Positions 29,601-37,815 of a stretch of 64,000 nt of DNA are shown here, piece after piece. The position numbers and the translations under genes were made by a program. The first letter of the stretch is position 1. Each line of letters opens with the position of its first letter. The DNA is from Allobosea thiooxidans (GTDB lineage Bacteria; Pseudomonadota; Alphaproteobacteria; Rhizobiales; Beijerinckiaceae): NCBI RefSeq assembly GCF_900168195.1, contig NZ_FUYX01000001.1, positions 496,001 through 560,000 of the forward strand, written 5' to 3'. The notes under the pieces were generated by a model, which worked only from the letters and a program-made list of their open reading frames with translations, was not told the origin of the DNA and did no database searches.

Positions 29601-29625
29601 ACGGCCTGGGGCAAGCCCAGGCCGT
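29601..29625. terminator. Hairpin between convergent genes
   Basis: A perfect 10-bp stem ACGGCCTGGG (29601-29610) and CCCAGGCCGT (29616-29625) with loop GCAAG starts on the base after the phosphoesterase stop. It lies 10 bases before the end of the convergent SDR gene. There is no T run, so it may be a Rho-independent-like bidirectional stop or an RNA-end-protecting stem. Confidence 0.55.
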
Positions 29626-29635
29626 ATGCGCTGGC

Positions 29636-30382
29636 TTAGACGCAGCGACCGCCGTCGACGGCCAGCACCGAGCCCGTCACCATGTCGGCCTCGTCGGAGC
29701 AGAGGAACAGCGCCGCATTGGCGATGTCCTGCGGTGTCGAGAAGCGGCCCCACGGAATCGTCGAGGTGAAGGCCTTGCGCCGCTCGGGCGTATCCTCGCC
29801 CATGAAGGTCGCGAGCAGCGGCGTCTCGCCGGCGACCGGCGCGATCGCGTTGACGCGGATCTTGTCGGGCGCGAGCTCCACCGCCATCGACTGCGAGATC
29901 AGGTTCGCAGCGCCTTTGGAACCGTTGTACCAGGTCAGGCCCGGGCGCGGCCGCAGGCCCGCCGTCGAGCCGATGTTCAGGATCACGCCGCCGCCATGCT
30001 CGCGGAAATGCGGCACGGTCGCCCGCGCCATCAAGTAGATCGACTTCACGTTGACCGCGAAGATCCGGTCGAACTCCTCCTCGGTCACCTCGGTCATCGG
30101 CTTGTTGCGATGGGTGGTGCCGGCATTGTTCACGACGATGTCGAGCCGCCCGAACTTGGCGATGATCTTCTCGACCGCCTTGTCGACGCTCTTCGCCTTG
30201 CCGACGTCGCAGGTCACCGCGAAGGCCTTGCGGCCGATCGCCTTGGCGGCCTCCTTGGCCTTGTCGCCATTGATGTCCAGCACCGCGACGCGAGCGCCTT
30301 CGCGCACGAAGGTCTCGGCAATGCCGAAGCCGAATCCCTGCGCCGCGCCAGTCACCAGCGCCGTCTTGCCCTTCAGTCTCAT
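29636..30382 (-). CDS. Short-chain dehydrogenase/reductase (SDR) family oxidoreductase
   Basis: A 248-residue classical SDR. The cofactor site TGAAQGFGFG, the NNAG motif, the catalytic Ser (NIGSTAG) and YNGSK (Tyr-x-x-x-Lys) are intact. The Asp after the second beta strand (VLDI) suggests NAD(H) preference. The C-terminal GSVLAVDGGRCV is typical. The substrate cannot be told from motifs (3-oxoacyl, sugar or alcohol type). The ATG at 30382 has AGGA upstream and is preferred to the ATG 12 bases earlier. Confidence 0.9.
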   Translation of the reverse strand: MRLKGKTALVTGAAQGFGFGIAETFVREGARVAVLDINGDKAKEAAKAIGRKAFAVTCDVGKAKSVDKAVEKIIAKFGRLDIVVNNAGTTHRNKPMTEVTEEEFDRIFAVNVKSIYLMARATVPHFREHGGGVILNIGSTAGLRPRPGLTWYNGSKGAANLISQSMAVELAPDKIRVNAIAPVAGETPLLATFMGEDTPERRKAFTSTIPWGRFSTPQDIANAALFLCSDEADMVTGSVLAVDGGRCV

Positions 30383-30484
30383 GCTTGTCCTCATGCTTTG
30401 CGGTTGCGCGATGTTTGGAGCGATCGCGCGCGGCCGTAAATGCGCTTTTGCGCGCAGGCGGATATGAAAATTGGATGGCTCGAC

Positions 30485-30580
30485 GTCATTCTCGGGCAGC
30501 GCGAAGCGCAGACCCGAGAATCTCTTGCCGAAACAAGGGCGCGGACTTCCGAGATGCTCGGGTCAAGCCCGAGCATGACG
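30485..30580. repeat. Composite palindromic repeat, second copy
   Basis: The same two-hairpin arrangement as at 25398-25491. GTCATTCTCGGG pairs with CCCGAGAATC around an AGCGCGAAGCGCAGA core, followed after a spacer by GATGCTCGGG-TCAA-GCCCGAGCATGACG. It lies between the divergent-side SDR start and the end of the ABC-F gene. Confidence 0.85.
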
Positions 30581-30588
30581 CCGGCGGT

Positions 30589-32394
30589 TCACGCCCCGAT
30601 CTCCTCGCGCAGCATCTCCAGCTCCAGCCAGCGCTCCTCGGCCTCGCCGATCTCGCGCGTCACCTCATCGAGCCGCGTCGTCGCCTTGGCGAAGAGTTTT
30701 GGATCGCGCGTATAGAGATCGCCGGCCACCGCGGCATTGAGCTTGGCAGCCTCGACCTGCAGAGCCTCGATCTTCTTGGGCAGGGTTTCGAGCGCATGCT
30801 TCTCGTTGAAGGAGAGCTTGCGCTTCGATGCGGATGCCGCCGGGGCGCTCGCGGGCTTCGGCGCCGCCACGGGCGCCTTCTCGACCGGCCGCGCCTTGGC
30901 GCCGACACCGCGGCCGCGCTGCGCCAGCATGTCGGAATAGCCGCCGGCGAACTCGGTCCAGACCCCGTCGCCATCCGAGATCAAGACGGAGGAGACGACC
31001 CGGTCGATGAAGTCGCGGTCATGGCTGACCAGCAGAACCGTGCCCTGATAGTCGGCCAGCAGTTCCTGCAGCAGGTCGAGCGTCTCGAGGTCGAGATCGT
31101 TGGTCGGCTCGTCCAGCACGAGCAGGTTCGAGGGCTTCGCCAGGGCGCGGGCCAGCATCAGGCGCCCGCGCTCACCGCCCGAGAGGGCGCCGACCGGCGT
31201 GCCGCGCTGGATCGGCTGGAACAGGAAGTCCTTCATGTAGGAGACGACATGGCGCGGCTGCCCGCCGACCATCACCTGGTCGGAGCCGCCCCCGGTCAGG
31301 ACGTCGCCGAGCGGCGTTTCCGGATCGAGGCTTTCGCGGCGCTGGTCGAGCGTCACCATCTCCAGCGCGGTGCCGAGCTTCACCTTGCCGCTGTCAGGCG
31401 CAAGCGCCCCGGTCAGCAGGTTGATCAGCGTGGTCTTGCCGGCGCCGTTCGGCCCGACGATGCCGATCCGGTCGCCACGCGCCACCCGCAGCGACAGGTT
31501 CTTGACGATGACGTTGTCGCCATAGGCCTTGGCGACGTCGATGGCCTCGATGACGAGCTTGCCGGAGGTCTGCGCTTCGGAAACCTCGAGCCGGACATTG
31601 CCCTGCGCGGCGCGGGCGTTGCGGCGCTGGTCGCGCAAAGCGTGAAGCTCGCCGAGCCGGCGCTGGTTGCGGGTGCGCCGGGCGCTGACGCCGTAGCGCA
31701 GCCAGTCCTCCTCGCGCGCGATCTTGCGGTCCAGCTTGTGGCGCTCCAGCTCTTCCTGCGCCAGCACCTCGTCGCGCCAGGCCTCGAAGTCGCCAAAACC
31801 CTTCTCCATCCGGCGCGTCACGCCGCGATCGAGCCAGATCGTCGCGCGCGACAGCGACGTCAGGAAGCGCCTGTCGTGGCTGATCAGCACCATAGCCGAG
31901 CGCAGCGACTTCAGCTCCTGTTCCAGCCACTCGATGACCGGCAGATCGAGATGGTTGGTCGGCTCGTCGAGCAGCAGGATGTCGGGCTCCGGCGCCAGAA
32001 CCCGCGCCAGCGCGGCGCGGCGCCCCTCCCCGCCCGACATCGAGGCCGGGTTCTCCTGCCCTGTCAGGCCGAGCTCGGTCAGAAGATACTGCGCACGATA
32101 GGCGTCGTCGCCTGGCCCCAGCCCCGCCTCGACATAGGCGAGCGACGTGGCGAAACCGGTGAAGTCCGGCTCTTGCGGCAGGTAGCGGATCGTGGAACCC
32201 GGCTGGACGAAGCGCTCGGCATGATCGGGCTCGACGAGGCCGGCCGCGATCTTGAGCAGGGTCGACTTGCCCGAGCCGTTGCGCCCGACGAGACAGACGC
32301 GCTCGCCGGCCGAGACCGCGATCTCGGCAGCTTCGAGCAAGGGCTGTCCGCCGAAGGTGAGCGCGACATCGCGCAGATGCAGCAAGGGGGCCAT
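30589..32394 (-). CDS. ABC-F family ATPase, Uup-like
   Basis: A 601-residue soluble protein with two ATP-binding cassettes and no membrane domain. ABC1 has GRNGSGKST and signature MSGGEGRRAALARVLA; ABC2 has GPNGAGKTT and LSGGERGRLMLARALA. Walker B segments ILLLDEPTNHLDL and LLVLDEPTNDLDL lie in each. A linker between domains and a C-terminal coiled coil (about residues 525-600, SFNEKHALETLPKKIEALQV onward) match Uup, which binds ribosomes or DNA branch structures. ABC-F proteins regulate translation. The ATG at 32394 gives the usual start MAPLLHLRDVALTFGGQP. Confidence 0.93.
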   Translation of the reverse strand: MAPLLHLRDVALTFGGQPLLEAAEIAVSAGERVCLVGRNGSGKSTLLKIAAGLVEPDHAERFVQPGSTIRYLPQEPDFTGFATSLAYVEAGLGPGDDAYRAQYLLTELGLTGQENPASMSGGEGRRAALARVLAPEPDILLLDEPTNHLDLPVIEWLEQELKSLRSAMVLISHDRRFLTSLSRATIWLDRGVTRRMEKGFGDFEAWRDEVLAQEELERHKLDRKIAREEDWLRYGVSARRTRNQRRLGELHALRDQRRNARAAQGNVRLEVSEAQTSGKLVIEAIDVAKAYGDNVIVKNLSLRVARGDRIGIVGPNGAGKTTLINLLTGALAPDSGKVKLGTALEMVTLDQRRESLDPETPLGDVLTGGGSDQVMVGGQPRHVVSYMKDFLFQPIQRGTPVGALSGGERGRLMLARALAKPSNLLVLDEPTNDLDLETLDLLQELLADYQGTVLLVSHDRDFIDRVVSSVLISDGDGVWTEFAGGYSDMLAQRGRGVGAKARPVEKAPVAAPKPASAPAASASKRKLSFNEKHALETLPKKIEALQVEAAKLNAAVAGDLYTRDPKLFAKATTRLDEVTREIGEAEERWLELEMLREEIGA

Positions 32395-32516
32395 GGTCCA
32401 TCCTGTTGGTCGGCCTGCGGGATAGACCGCCGCAGCCGCCCTGTCACGTCTGCAGGCGGTGGCACGGCGCTTGCCAGAGGGATTTCGCCCCTTATCGTGA
32501 TCGGCGAGACGGCCTG

Positions 32517-32870
32517 ATGAGTCCCAGAGCAATGCCCGGCGAGCGCCCCATCGGAATCGGCCATAATGGCGGCCCGCCGCTGAAGGAGCGCAAGCGCCGC
32601 GCGGCCACGGGATCCGGCAATATCGGCCGCTATTTTGACTGGCGCTTCGCCCATCGCAAGGCCTGGAAGAAGCCGCGCGAGATCGCGCTGCGGCGCGAGG
32701 AGAAGGCTTCGGCGCTTGGCCTGACCTATGAGGAATATTCCCTCGAGATCATGGAGCGCGGCTATTACCCGCAGCCCGAGCATGTCGCGACGATCAAGTC
32801 CAAGCGGGCGCAGCGCCGCAAGGACGGCGGCGTGGTCGGCCAGTCGCTGAAGGGCATGAAGCTGAGCTGA
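32517..32870 (+). CDS. Conserved hypothetical protein with IGHNGGPPL motif
   Basis: A 117-residue, basic, soluble protein. It begins MSPRAMPGERPIGIGHNGGP and continues with RAATGSGNIGRYFDWRFAHR and a helical, lysine/arginine-rich C half (REIALRREEKASALGLTYEE). The (I)GHNGGPPL motif is found near the N termini of many alphaproteobacterial proteins of unknown role, including phage and DNA-related ones (general knowledge). The start at 32517 is the best ATG; one five codons later (32532) is also possible. It is divergent from the Uup-like gene. Confidence 0.75.
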   Translation: MSPRAMPGERPIGIGHNGGPPLKERKRRAATGSGNIGRYFDWRFAHRKAWKKPREIALRREEKASALGLTYEEYSLEIMERGYYPQPEHVATIKSKRAQRRKDGGVVGQSLKGMKLS

Positions 32871-32907
32871 GGTCGCGGTGCTGCCGACGTCGCGCGCTGC
32901 CCTTTCC

Positions 32908-32999
32908 GTCATGGTCGGGCTTGCCCCGACCATCCACGTCTTCACTGGTCCAAGGTCGTGTTCGAGACGTGGATGCTCGCCACAGGGGCGAGCACGACG
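32908..32999. repeat. Composite palindromic repeat, divergent third copy
   Basis: GTCATGGTCGGG-CTTGC-CCCGACCATCC forms a first hairpin; later, TGCTCGCC-ACAG-GGGCGAGCA forms a second. Outer segments CCACGTC and GACGTGG can also pair. It has the same two-part plan as the elements at 25398 and 30485 but different stems. It lies between the convergent hypothetical and acyltransferase genes. Confidence 0.7.
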
Positions 33000-33004
33000 C
33001 AGGG

Positions 33005-34051
33005 TCAACCTCTAAGCCAGCGGCGCACGAGCCGCGTCGCCGGCTTCTCGAAGAATCGGTAGAGCAGCAGCGCCGCGACGACGGAGCCGGCCAGCGCCAG
33101 CACCATGTAGGGCAGCGGGGCATAGAGTCCGATCCGCAGCGCGGCCTCGCGCATCCCCCGGATCACGAAGGGGTGGACGAGGTAGAGCGCGTAGGAGGCG
33201 TCACCAACCGCCGCGAGCGCCTTGACCGGAGCGGCCGGCACAATGCCCTCGCGGCCGCAGCCGGCGGCGAGCATCAGCAGCACCGCCGCCCCGCCCCGCC
33301 AGAGCACGCTATTCCATGAGCCTTCGGTGCCAGGCTGATCCGCCGCCGCAAGCAGCACCGCGACGCCGGCCGCCGCGACCGCGATGCGCAACAGGCCATG
33401 CAGGCGAAGGCCCTTCTGCCTGAGGACGGCGATGCCCATGCCGGCGGCGAATTCGAGCACGATCGGCTGCCCCCAGAATCCGAAGGGCAGTGCGAGCGGG
33501 CCGTTCAGGCTCTCCGCCCCGACCAGCACGGCCAGCAGCAGCGCGACGGCGGGCAGCGTCCAGCGTTTCGGCAGCAGCAGTCCGGCGGCGAAGAGCAGGT
33601 AGAACAGCATCTCGTAGTTCAGCGTCCAGCCCAGCGAATAGACCGGTTGGACGAAGCCCTGCGTCGAGACCACCGGCCAGAACAGGTAGGAGCCGAGAAT
33701 CTGCGCCGGATTCGGCGCGCTGGAATTGAGCGTCGCCGGAACGGCGAGGCCGACCAGCAGGAACAGCGTCGTCGTCGCCCAGTAGAGCGGCACGATGCGG
33801 GCGAGCCGGCGCTTCAGGAAGATCGCCGGAGCGCCTTGCCGGCCGAACAGGTCCTGCGAGGCGTGGACCATGATGAAGCCGGAGACGACGAAGAAGATGT
33901 CGACGCCGGCCATCCAGGGCAGCACGTCGCTACGGACGAAGGCGATGCCCGCCCGCTCGGCCAGCACCGCAGCGTCCGGCTGGACGTGGTGGACCGCGAC
34001 CATGAAGGCTGCGAGCGCGCGCAGGACCTGGATCGAATGGATGGGCTGCAC
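33005..34051 (-). CDS. Acyltransferase 3 family membrane protein
   Basis: A 348-residue integral membrane protein of the acyltransferase-3 (OafA/NodX/ExoZ) family. Such proteins O-acetylate or otherwise acylate surface sugars, glucans or lipids. Motifs include RALAAFMVAVHHVQPDA (catalytic His region), AGVDIFFVVSGFIMV and a C-terminal DASYALYLVHPFVI. About ten helices are apparent. The GTG at 34051 (VQPIHSIQVLRALAA) is used; an upstream TTG at 34093 would overlap the glk stop. It is directly downstream of glk on the same strand, 34 bases after its stop. Confidence 0.9.
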   Translation of the reverse strand: MQPIHSIQVLRALAAFMVAVHHVQPDAAVLAERAGIAFVRSDVLPWMAGVDIFFVVSGFIMVHASQDLFGRQGAPAIFLKRRLARIVPLYWATTTLFLLVGLAVPATLNSSAPNPAQILGSYLFWPVVSTQGFVQPVYSLGWTLNYEMLFYLLFAAGLLLPKRWTLPAVALLLAVLVGAESLNGPLALPFGFWGQPIVLEFAAGMGIAVLRQKGLRLHGLLRIAVAAAGVAVLLAAADQPGTEGSWNSVLWRGGAAVLLMLAAGCGREGIVPAAPVKALAAVGDASYALYLVHPFVIRGMREAALRIGLYAPLPYMVLALAGSVVAALLLYRFFEKPATRLVRRWLRG

Positions 34052-34085
34052 GCGTACCTGTGGGAAGCAGTGAGCGGGACGTCGC

Positions 34086-35090
34086 TCAGCCAAACCATAG
34101 CCGCTTCGGGTCGTCGAGCCCGAAACGGTGGAGATTGGCGGCGATCGCGGTCAGCCCCTGCTCGGCCGCGTCGGTGCTCTTGATCACATGCAGCGCGAAG
34201 CGCCCGGCCAGTGCTTCCATCGGCGGCTTGCCGGCAAAGGCCGTGCGAACCGCGGCCCTGTCCGCGAGCGGCAGAAGATGCGGCGCGATGCCGCCGGCGA
34301 TGAAGACGCCGCCCGTCGCCTTGAAGGTGAGGGCGAGATCGCCAGCAACCCGGGCCAGCAGGCGCCAGAAGCAGACCACCGCCATCAGCGCCGCCGGATC
34401 GCCGTCATGGGCGAGCCGGGAGACATCGGCCGCGCTGACCTCCGCCTCGAGCATGCCGGAAGCCCGCGCCACCGCCTTGTGCAGGCGCACCAGGCCGTCG
34501 CCACTGAGAAGGTGCTCGACGGTCAGCCGCGGAATGCCCTCGGCCAGCAGCGGCCAGATCCGCTCCTCGGTCTGGTGCTCGGGGCCGATGCCGATATGGC
34601 CTGCCTCGGTCGGGATCAGCATGCCGCGTTCGCCGCGCGTCAACAGCGCCGCCGCGCCGAAGCCGGTGCCGGGACCGAGCACCAGGCGCACGCCCTCCGG
34701 TTCCGGCTGACCTTCCACCAGCGTGACGAGATCCGCCGGACCCAGCACGGCGAGCGAAGCCGCCAGGGCCTCGAAATCATTGACCAGCAGGCCCTGCCCC
34801 AGGCCGAGCGCGCCCGCGATCCGCGGCCCGTCGAGATTCCAGACGGCATTTGTCAGCTGCGCCTGCCGGCCGTCGAGCGGACCGGCCACGGCGAGCACGG
34901 CCGAGCGCGGTTTCTCCTCCACCCCGGCCAGCACCTCGGAGAACGCGGCTTCCGCCGTCGGGTAGCTGCCCGTGCCGATCCGTGCCAGCGGCCGGTGCGG
35001 GCTGTCCGGCTCGGGCACCAGCGAGAGGCGGCAATTCGTGCCGCCGATATCGGCGACCAGCACCGGATAGGATATCGACGGCGGGCGCAT
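34086..35090 (-). CDS. glk: Glucokinase
   Basis: Phosphorylates glucose with ATP at C6. The 334-residue protein is of the bacterial Glk (ROK-independent) type. It shows VADIGGTNCRLSLV (phosphate-1 loop), AVAGPLDG and LLVNDFEALAASL (sugar-binding Asp), LGPGTGFGAAALL, and TEAGHIGIGP near the third quarter. It follows the hyi-like gene with a one-base overlap (ATG of glk on the last base of the upstream stop), so these two are co-translated. No sugar transporter is near. Confidence 0.95.
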   Translation of the reverse strand: MRPPSISYPVLVADIGGTNCRLSLVPEPDSPHRPLARIGTGSYPTAEAAFSEVLAGVEEKPRSAVLAVAGPLDGRQAQLTNAVWNLDGPRIAGALGLGQGLLVNDFEALAASLAVLGPADLVTLVEGQPEPEGVRLVLGPGTGFGAAALLTRGERGMLIPTEAGHIGIGPEHQTEERIWPLLAEGIPRLTVEHLLSGDGLVRLHKAVARASGMLEAEVSAADVSRLAHDGDPAALMAVVCFWRLLARVAGDLALTFKATGGVFIAGGIAPHLLPLADRAAVRTAFAGKPPMEALAGRFALHVIKSTDAAEQGLTAIAANLHRFGLDDPKRLWFG

Positions 35091-35869
35091 CAGAGCGGCT
35101 TCCGCCAGGGCGCGAACCAGCCGAGGCCTTCGAGCGTGCCGCGCTCCGGCCGGTACTCGCAGCCGACGAAGCCGTCATAGCCCAGTGCGTCGAGCTCGGC
35201 GAAGAGCTTCGGATAGTCCGGCCCCGAGGCGTCCGGTTCATGGCGGCCGGCGGCACGCGCGATCTGGACATGGCCGACGAGCGGATAGAGCACCTCGAGC
35301 CGTGCCGAGACGTCGCCATGGATCAGCTCGCAATGATACATGTCGAATTGCAGCCGGACATTCGGCCGGCCGGATTCGCGGACATAGGCAGCGGCCTGGT
35401 CGAAATCGTTGAGGAAATAGCCCGGCATGTCCTTGCCGTTGATCGGCTCGAGCAGGAGGTCGATGCCCTGCTCGCCCAGCCGATCGGCGGCATAGGCCAG
35501 CGAGGCGCGATAGGTCTTCTGCGCGGCCGGATCGTTCGGATCGGCGAGCCCGGCCATCATGTGCAGGCGCTTGACGCCGGTCTCGTGGACATAGGCGAGC
35601 GCCTTGTCGACCGAGGCCTTGAACTCGTCCTCGCGCCCGGCGAGGGCGGCGATGCCGCGCTCGCCCTTGGCGAAATCGCCCGGCGGCAGGTTGAACAGCG
35701 CCTGCGTCAGCTCCCCGCCGGTCAGCGCGAGCCCGATCTGCTCGGGGTGGTGTTCATAGGGGAACAGGAACTCGACCGCCTCGAAACCGGCCTCCGCAGC
35801 CGCCTTGAAGCGGTCGAGGAAATCCCATTCGGTGAACATCATCGAAAGATTGGCGGCAAAACGCGGCAT
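35090..35869 (-). CDS. hyi: Hydroxypyruvate isomerase / 2-oxo-tetronate isomerase-like TIM-barrel protein
   Basis: A 259-residue xylose-isomerase-like TIM barrel of the Hyi/OtnI group: MPRFAANLSMMFTEWDFLDR, metal ligands in LLLEPINGKDMPGYFLNDF (Glu), QFDMYHCELIHGDV (Asp/His), VGHVQIARAAGRHEPD (His) and VGCEYRP (Glu). Hyi interconverts hydroxypyruvate and tartronate semialdehyde; OtnI isomerises 2-oxo-tetronate. The two cannot be separated without neighbours such as gcl, glxR or otnK, which are absent here. Coupled to glk by overlap. Confidence 0.82.
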   Translation of the reverse strand: MPRFAANLSMMFTEWDFLDRFKAAAEAGFEAVEFLFPYEHHPEQIGLALTGGELTQALFNLPPGDFAKGERGIAALAGREDEFKASVDKALAYVHETGVKRLHMMAGLADPNDPAAQKTYRASLAYAADRLGEQGIDLLLEPINGKDMPGYFLNDFDQAAAYVRESGRPNVRLQFDMYHCELIHGDVSARLEVLYPLVGHVQIARAAGRHEPDASGPDYPKLFAELDALGYDGFVGCEYRPERGTLEGLGWFAPWRKPL

Positions 35870-35985
35870 GAAGATCTCTGCAGGCTAAGCGGTAGCGGTC
35901 GCGGCAAGCTAGCGCGCCAGTCTGGCCGCGTCATGGCCAAACGCGACACGGAGGGGATGCGTTCCCGGGCGGAGCCCTCCCGACC

Positions 35986-36050
35986 ATGGCGAGGAGCAAA
36001 GCGACGAGGCGATCCAGAGGGGCTGGGCTGCCTCGCCGCGCCCGCAACGA
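35986..36050. repeat. Repeat of the GCGAGGAGC(G/A)AAGCGACGA...ATCCAG type
   Basis: ATGGCGAGGAGCAAAGCGAC continues to GAGGCGATCCAGAGGGGCTG. It closely resembles the widespread Bradyrhizobium-type repeat with core GCGAGGAGCGAAGCGACGAA followed by GCAATCCAG. GAGCCCTCC/GGAGGGCTC-like arms lie just upstream. It occupies the gap between the hyi-like gene and the exported protein gene. Confidence 0.6.
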
Positions 36051-36059
36051 CGCCTAGCG

Positions 36060-37040
36060 CTACTTCTTCTCCGGCTTCGGCGGCGGATTCGGGTCGGCCG
36101 AGAAATGCCGGAACACCATGTCGGGCGAAGAGGTGTTGTGGCGCGAATGGGTGGTGCGGCCCATCCAGATGTCGGTCGCATTGCCGCCCTGGAACGGCAT
36201 CAGCTTCTCCTCGCGCCAGCCCTTGGCGCCAGGCTCGCGCACGGCGATGCGGGCGACGTCGTTGTTGAATTCGGTGACGTACATCGAGCGCAGCGCGACG
36301 AAGGCCTTGCCGCCCGTGACCGGCTTGTCGAGCACCGCATCGAGCACCATCCGGTTCTCGTCGACGCTGTCGAGCCTCAGGCTGCCCGCCGAGCCGTCCT
36401 TGAAGTTCAGCTTGAAGGTCAGCGTCTTCGGATCGAAGTCGATCTCCTTGATATTCACCACCGGGCGGCCGTCCTGTTCGATCGGCCCGAACAGGAAGGA
36501 GGAACCATAGGAGGAGAAGCCGAGATGCTGCGGCGGCATCGGCCGGGCGCGCCAGTAGCCGTCCTGCGGATAGACGACGAGCACCTCGTAGGACTTGTCC
36601 TTGCCGAGCTTCCAGAGCTGGACGAGATGCAGGCCCTTCTCGACCCGGTCGCCGACGCGGAAGGTCGTGTCGGCCGGGCGCCAGAAGGTCGGGAAGGTGT
36701 AGCCGACCAGCCAGTATTCGGTCGTTTCCCAGAAGGTGATGCGGCGCGGCGGCGTCGGCGCCGCGAAGGACGGGTCGCCCTTCATGTCGCAATTGGCCCA
36801 GTCCGCGTCCCAGTTGTCGCGCACGAGCCCGGCGATATAGGCCGGGTGCGCCGCCTCGATCTGGAAGCGCCGCACCTCCGGCGAGATCGCCTTGATCGTG
36901 ACGTTGTCCTTCTCGGCGCAGAGCACGGGCTCGGACTCGTTCTTCACCTCGACGGCAAGGTCGCCGGCGGCCAGCGCCGGACCGGCGAGGCAGGAGAGGA
37001 AGGCGACGAAGGCGGCGGCGCGCAGGCGCGGAAACATCAT
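36060..37040 (-). CDS. Exported hypothetical protein downstream of opgH-FkbM
   Basis: A 326-residue protein with a Sec signal peptide (FPRLRAAAFVAFLSCLAGPA, cleavage after ALA). The mature part has many aromatics (FWETTEYWLVGYTFPTFWRP; SSYGSSFLFGPIEQ) and looks like an all-beta periplasmic fold. I do not recognise the family. Cys59 and Cys101 (approximate) could form a disulfide. It lies 16 bases after the FkbM gene on the same strand, so it is probably in one operon with opgH. Two adjacent ATG codons (37040, 37037) are both possible starts. Confidence 0.75.
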   Translation of the reverse strand: MMFPRLRAAAFVAFLSCLAGPALAAGDLAVEVKNESEPVLCAEKDNVTIKAISPEVRRFQIEAAHPAYIAGLVRDNWDADWANCDMKGDPSFAAPTPPRRITFWETTEYWLVGYTFPTFWRPADTTFRVGDRVEKGLHLVQLWKLGKDKSYEVLVVYPQDGYWRARPMPPQHLGFSSYGSSFLFGPIEQDGRPVVNIKEIDFDPKTLTFKLNFKDGSAGSLRLDSVDENRMVLDAVLDKPVTGGKAFVALRSMYVTEFNNDVARIAVREPGAKGWREEKLMPFQGGNATDIWMGRTTHSRHNTSSPDMVFRHFSADPNPPPKPEKK

Positions 37041-37056
37041 GAGGCTTCGGTCTCGT

Positions 37057-37815
37057 TCAGCTCTGGAGGATGGCGTAGACATCGCCCGAGTTGGCGTCGT
37101 GAGGCAACCCGCGCAGATAATCGCCCATCGCCTCGGCGCTCGCCGGCGCGGCGAGCTCGAGCCTCTGGCTCTCTCCGATCGCGACGTTGAAGCGGTAGGG
37201 GCCGAGCGTCTCCAGCACGGCGAGGCAGGCTTCCGCAACCTCGCGCTGGATCGTGGTGAACTCGAAGGAGATCACCGGCACCGCCCGGGTCAGCCCGGCC
37301 AGCACATGCGCCTCGAAGCCTTCGACGTCGATCTTCAGCAGCTTGGGCAAGCCATGGCGCATGATCAGCCGGTCGAGCGTGGTGCAGGGCACGATGATCT
37401 CATGGTCCCAGACCTGCCCCTCCCAGCCGGCGGCCCCGGCCGCCGCCCCGATGAAGGCGGCCGACGCCGTCGAGACCGTGGGGTTGGCGCTGTTGATCCT
37501 GAGTGCGATCGATCCCTCATGGTCGCCGCAGGCCGCCTCGATCAGCGTCACCAGCGGATCGCGCCGGTGGATCAGGCGGATGATGCGGGCCGGCCCCGGC
37601 TGCGGCTCCAGCGCGACAACGCGCGCGCCGAGGCGCCGGAAGGACGTGACCCGGTCGCCGACATGGGCTCCGATGTCGAAGGCGAGATCGCCCGGTGCGA
37701 GGAAGGCGCCGTAGAGCCGGTCCATCGCCGCGTTGCGCTGCTTGTCGCCGTGATAGATGCGCAAGGAGCGCGAAAGCGCCTTCACCGTTCCCTTCGGATA
37801 GGCGATGGCGTTCAT
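37057..37815 (-). CDS. FkbM family SAM-dependent methyltransferase
   Basis: A 252-residue methyltransferase of the FkbM family. SAM-binding motif I reads LAFDIGAHVGDRVTSF, followed by VVALEPQPGPARII and the acidic loop LLKIDVEGFEAHVLAGL typical of FkbM. Such enzymes O-methylate sugars or polyketides. Its ATG overlaps the opgH stop by four bases, so it is translationally coupled to the glucan synthase gene. A role in methylating the glucan product or another envelope sugar is an inference from this coupling. Confidence 0.88.
   Translation of the reverse strand: MNAIAYPKGTVKALSRSLRIYHGDKQRNAAMDRLYGAFLAPGDLAFDIGAHVGDRVTSFRRLGARVVALEPQPGPARIIRLIHRRDPLVTLIEAACGDHEGSIALRINSANPTVSTASAAFIGAAAGAAGWEGQVWDHEIIVPCTTLDRLIMRHGLPKLLKIDVEGFEAHVLAGLTRAVPVISFEFTTIQREVAEACLAVLETLGPYRFNVAIGESQRLELAAPASAEAMGDYLRGLPHDANSGDVYAILQS

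Noticed and set aside
32406-32516. A longer start for the IGHNGGPPL protein
   Set aside because: The added residues are Cys/Arg-rich, overlap the leader of the divergent ABC-F gene, and lack homology-like motifs.
30385-32517. A 710-codon plus-strand frame
   Set aside because: Antisense to the Uup-like ABC-F gene, whose Walker motifs fix the coding strand.
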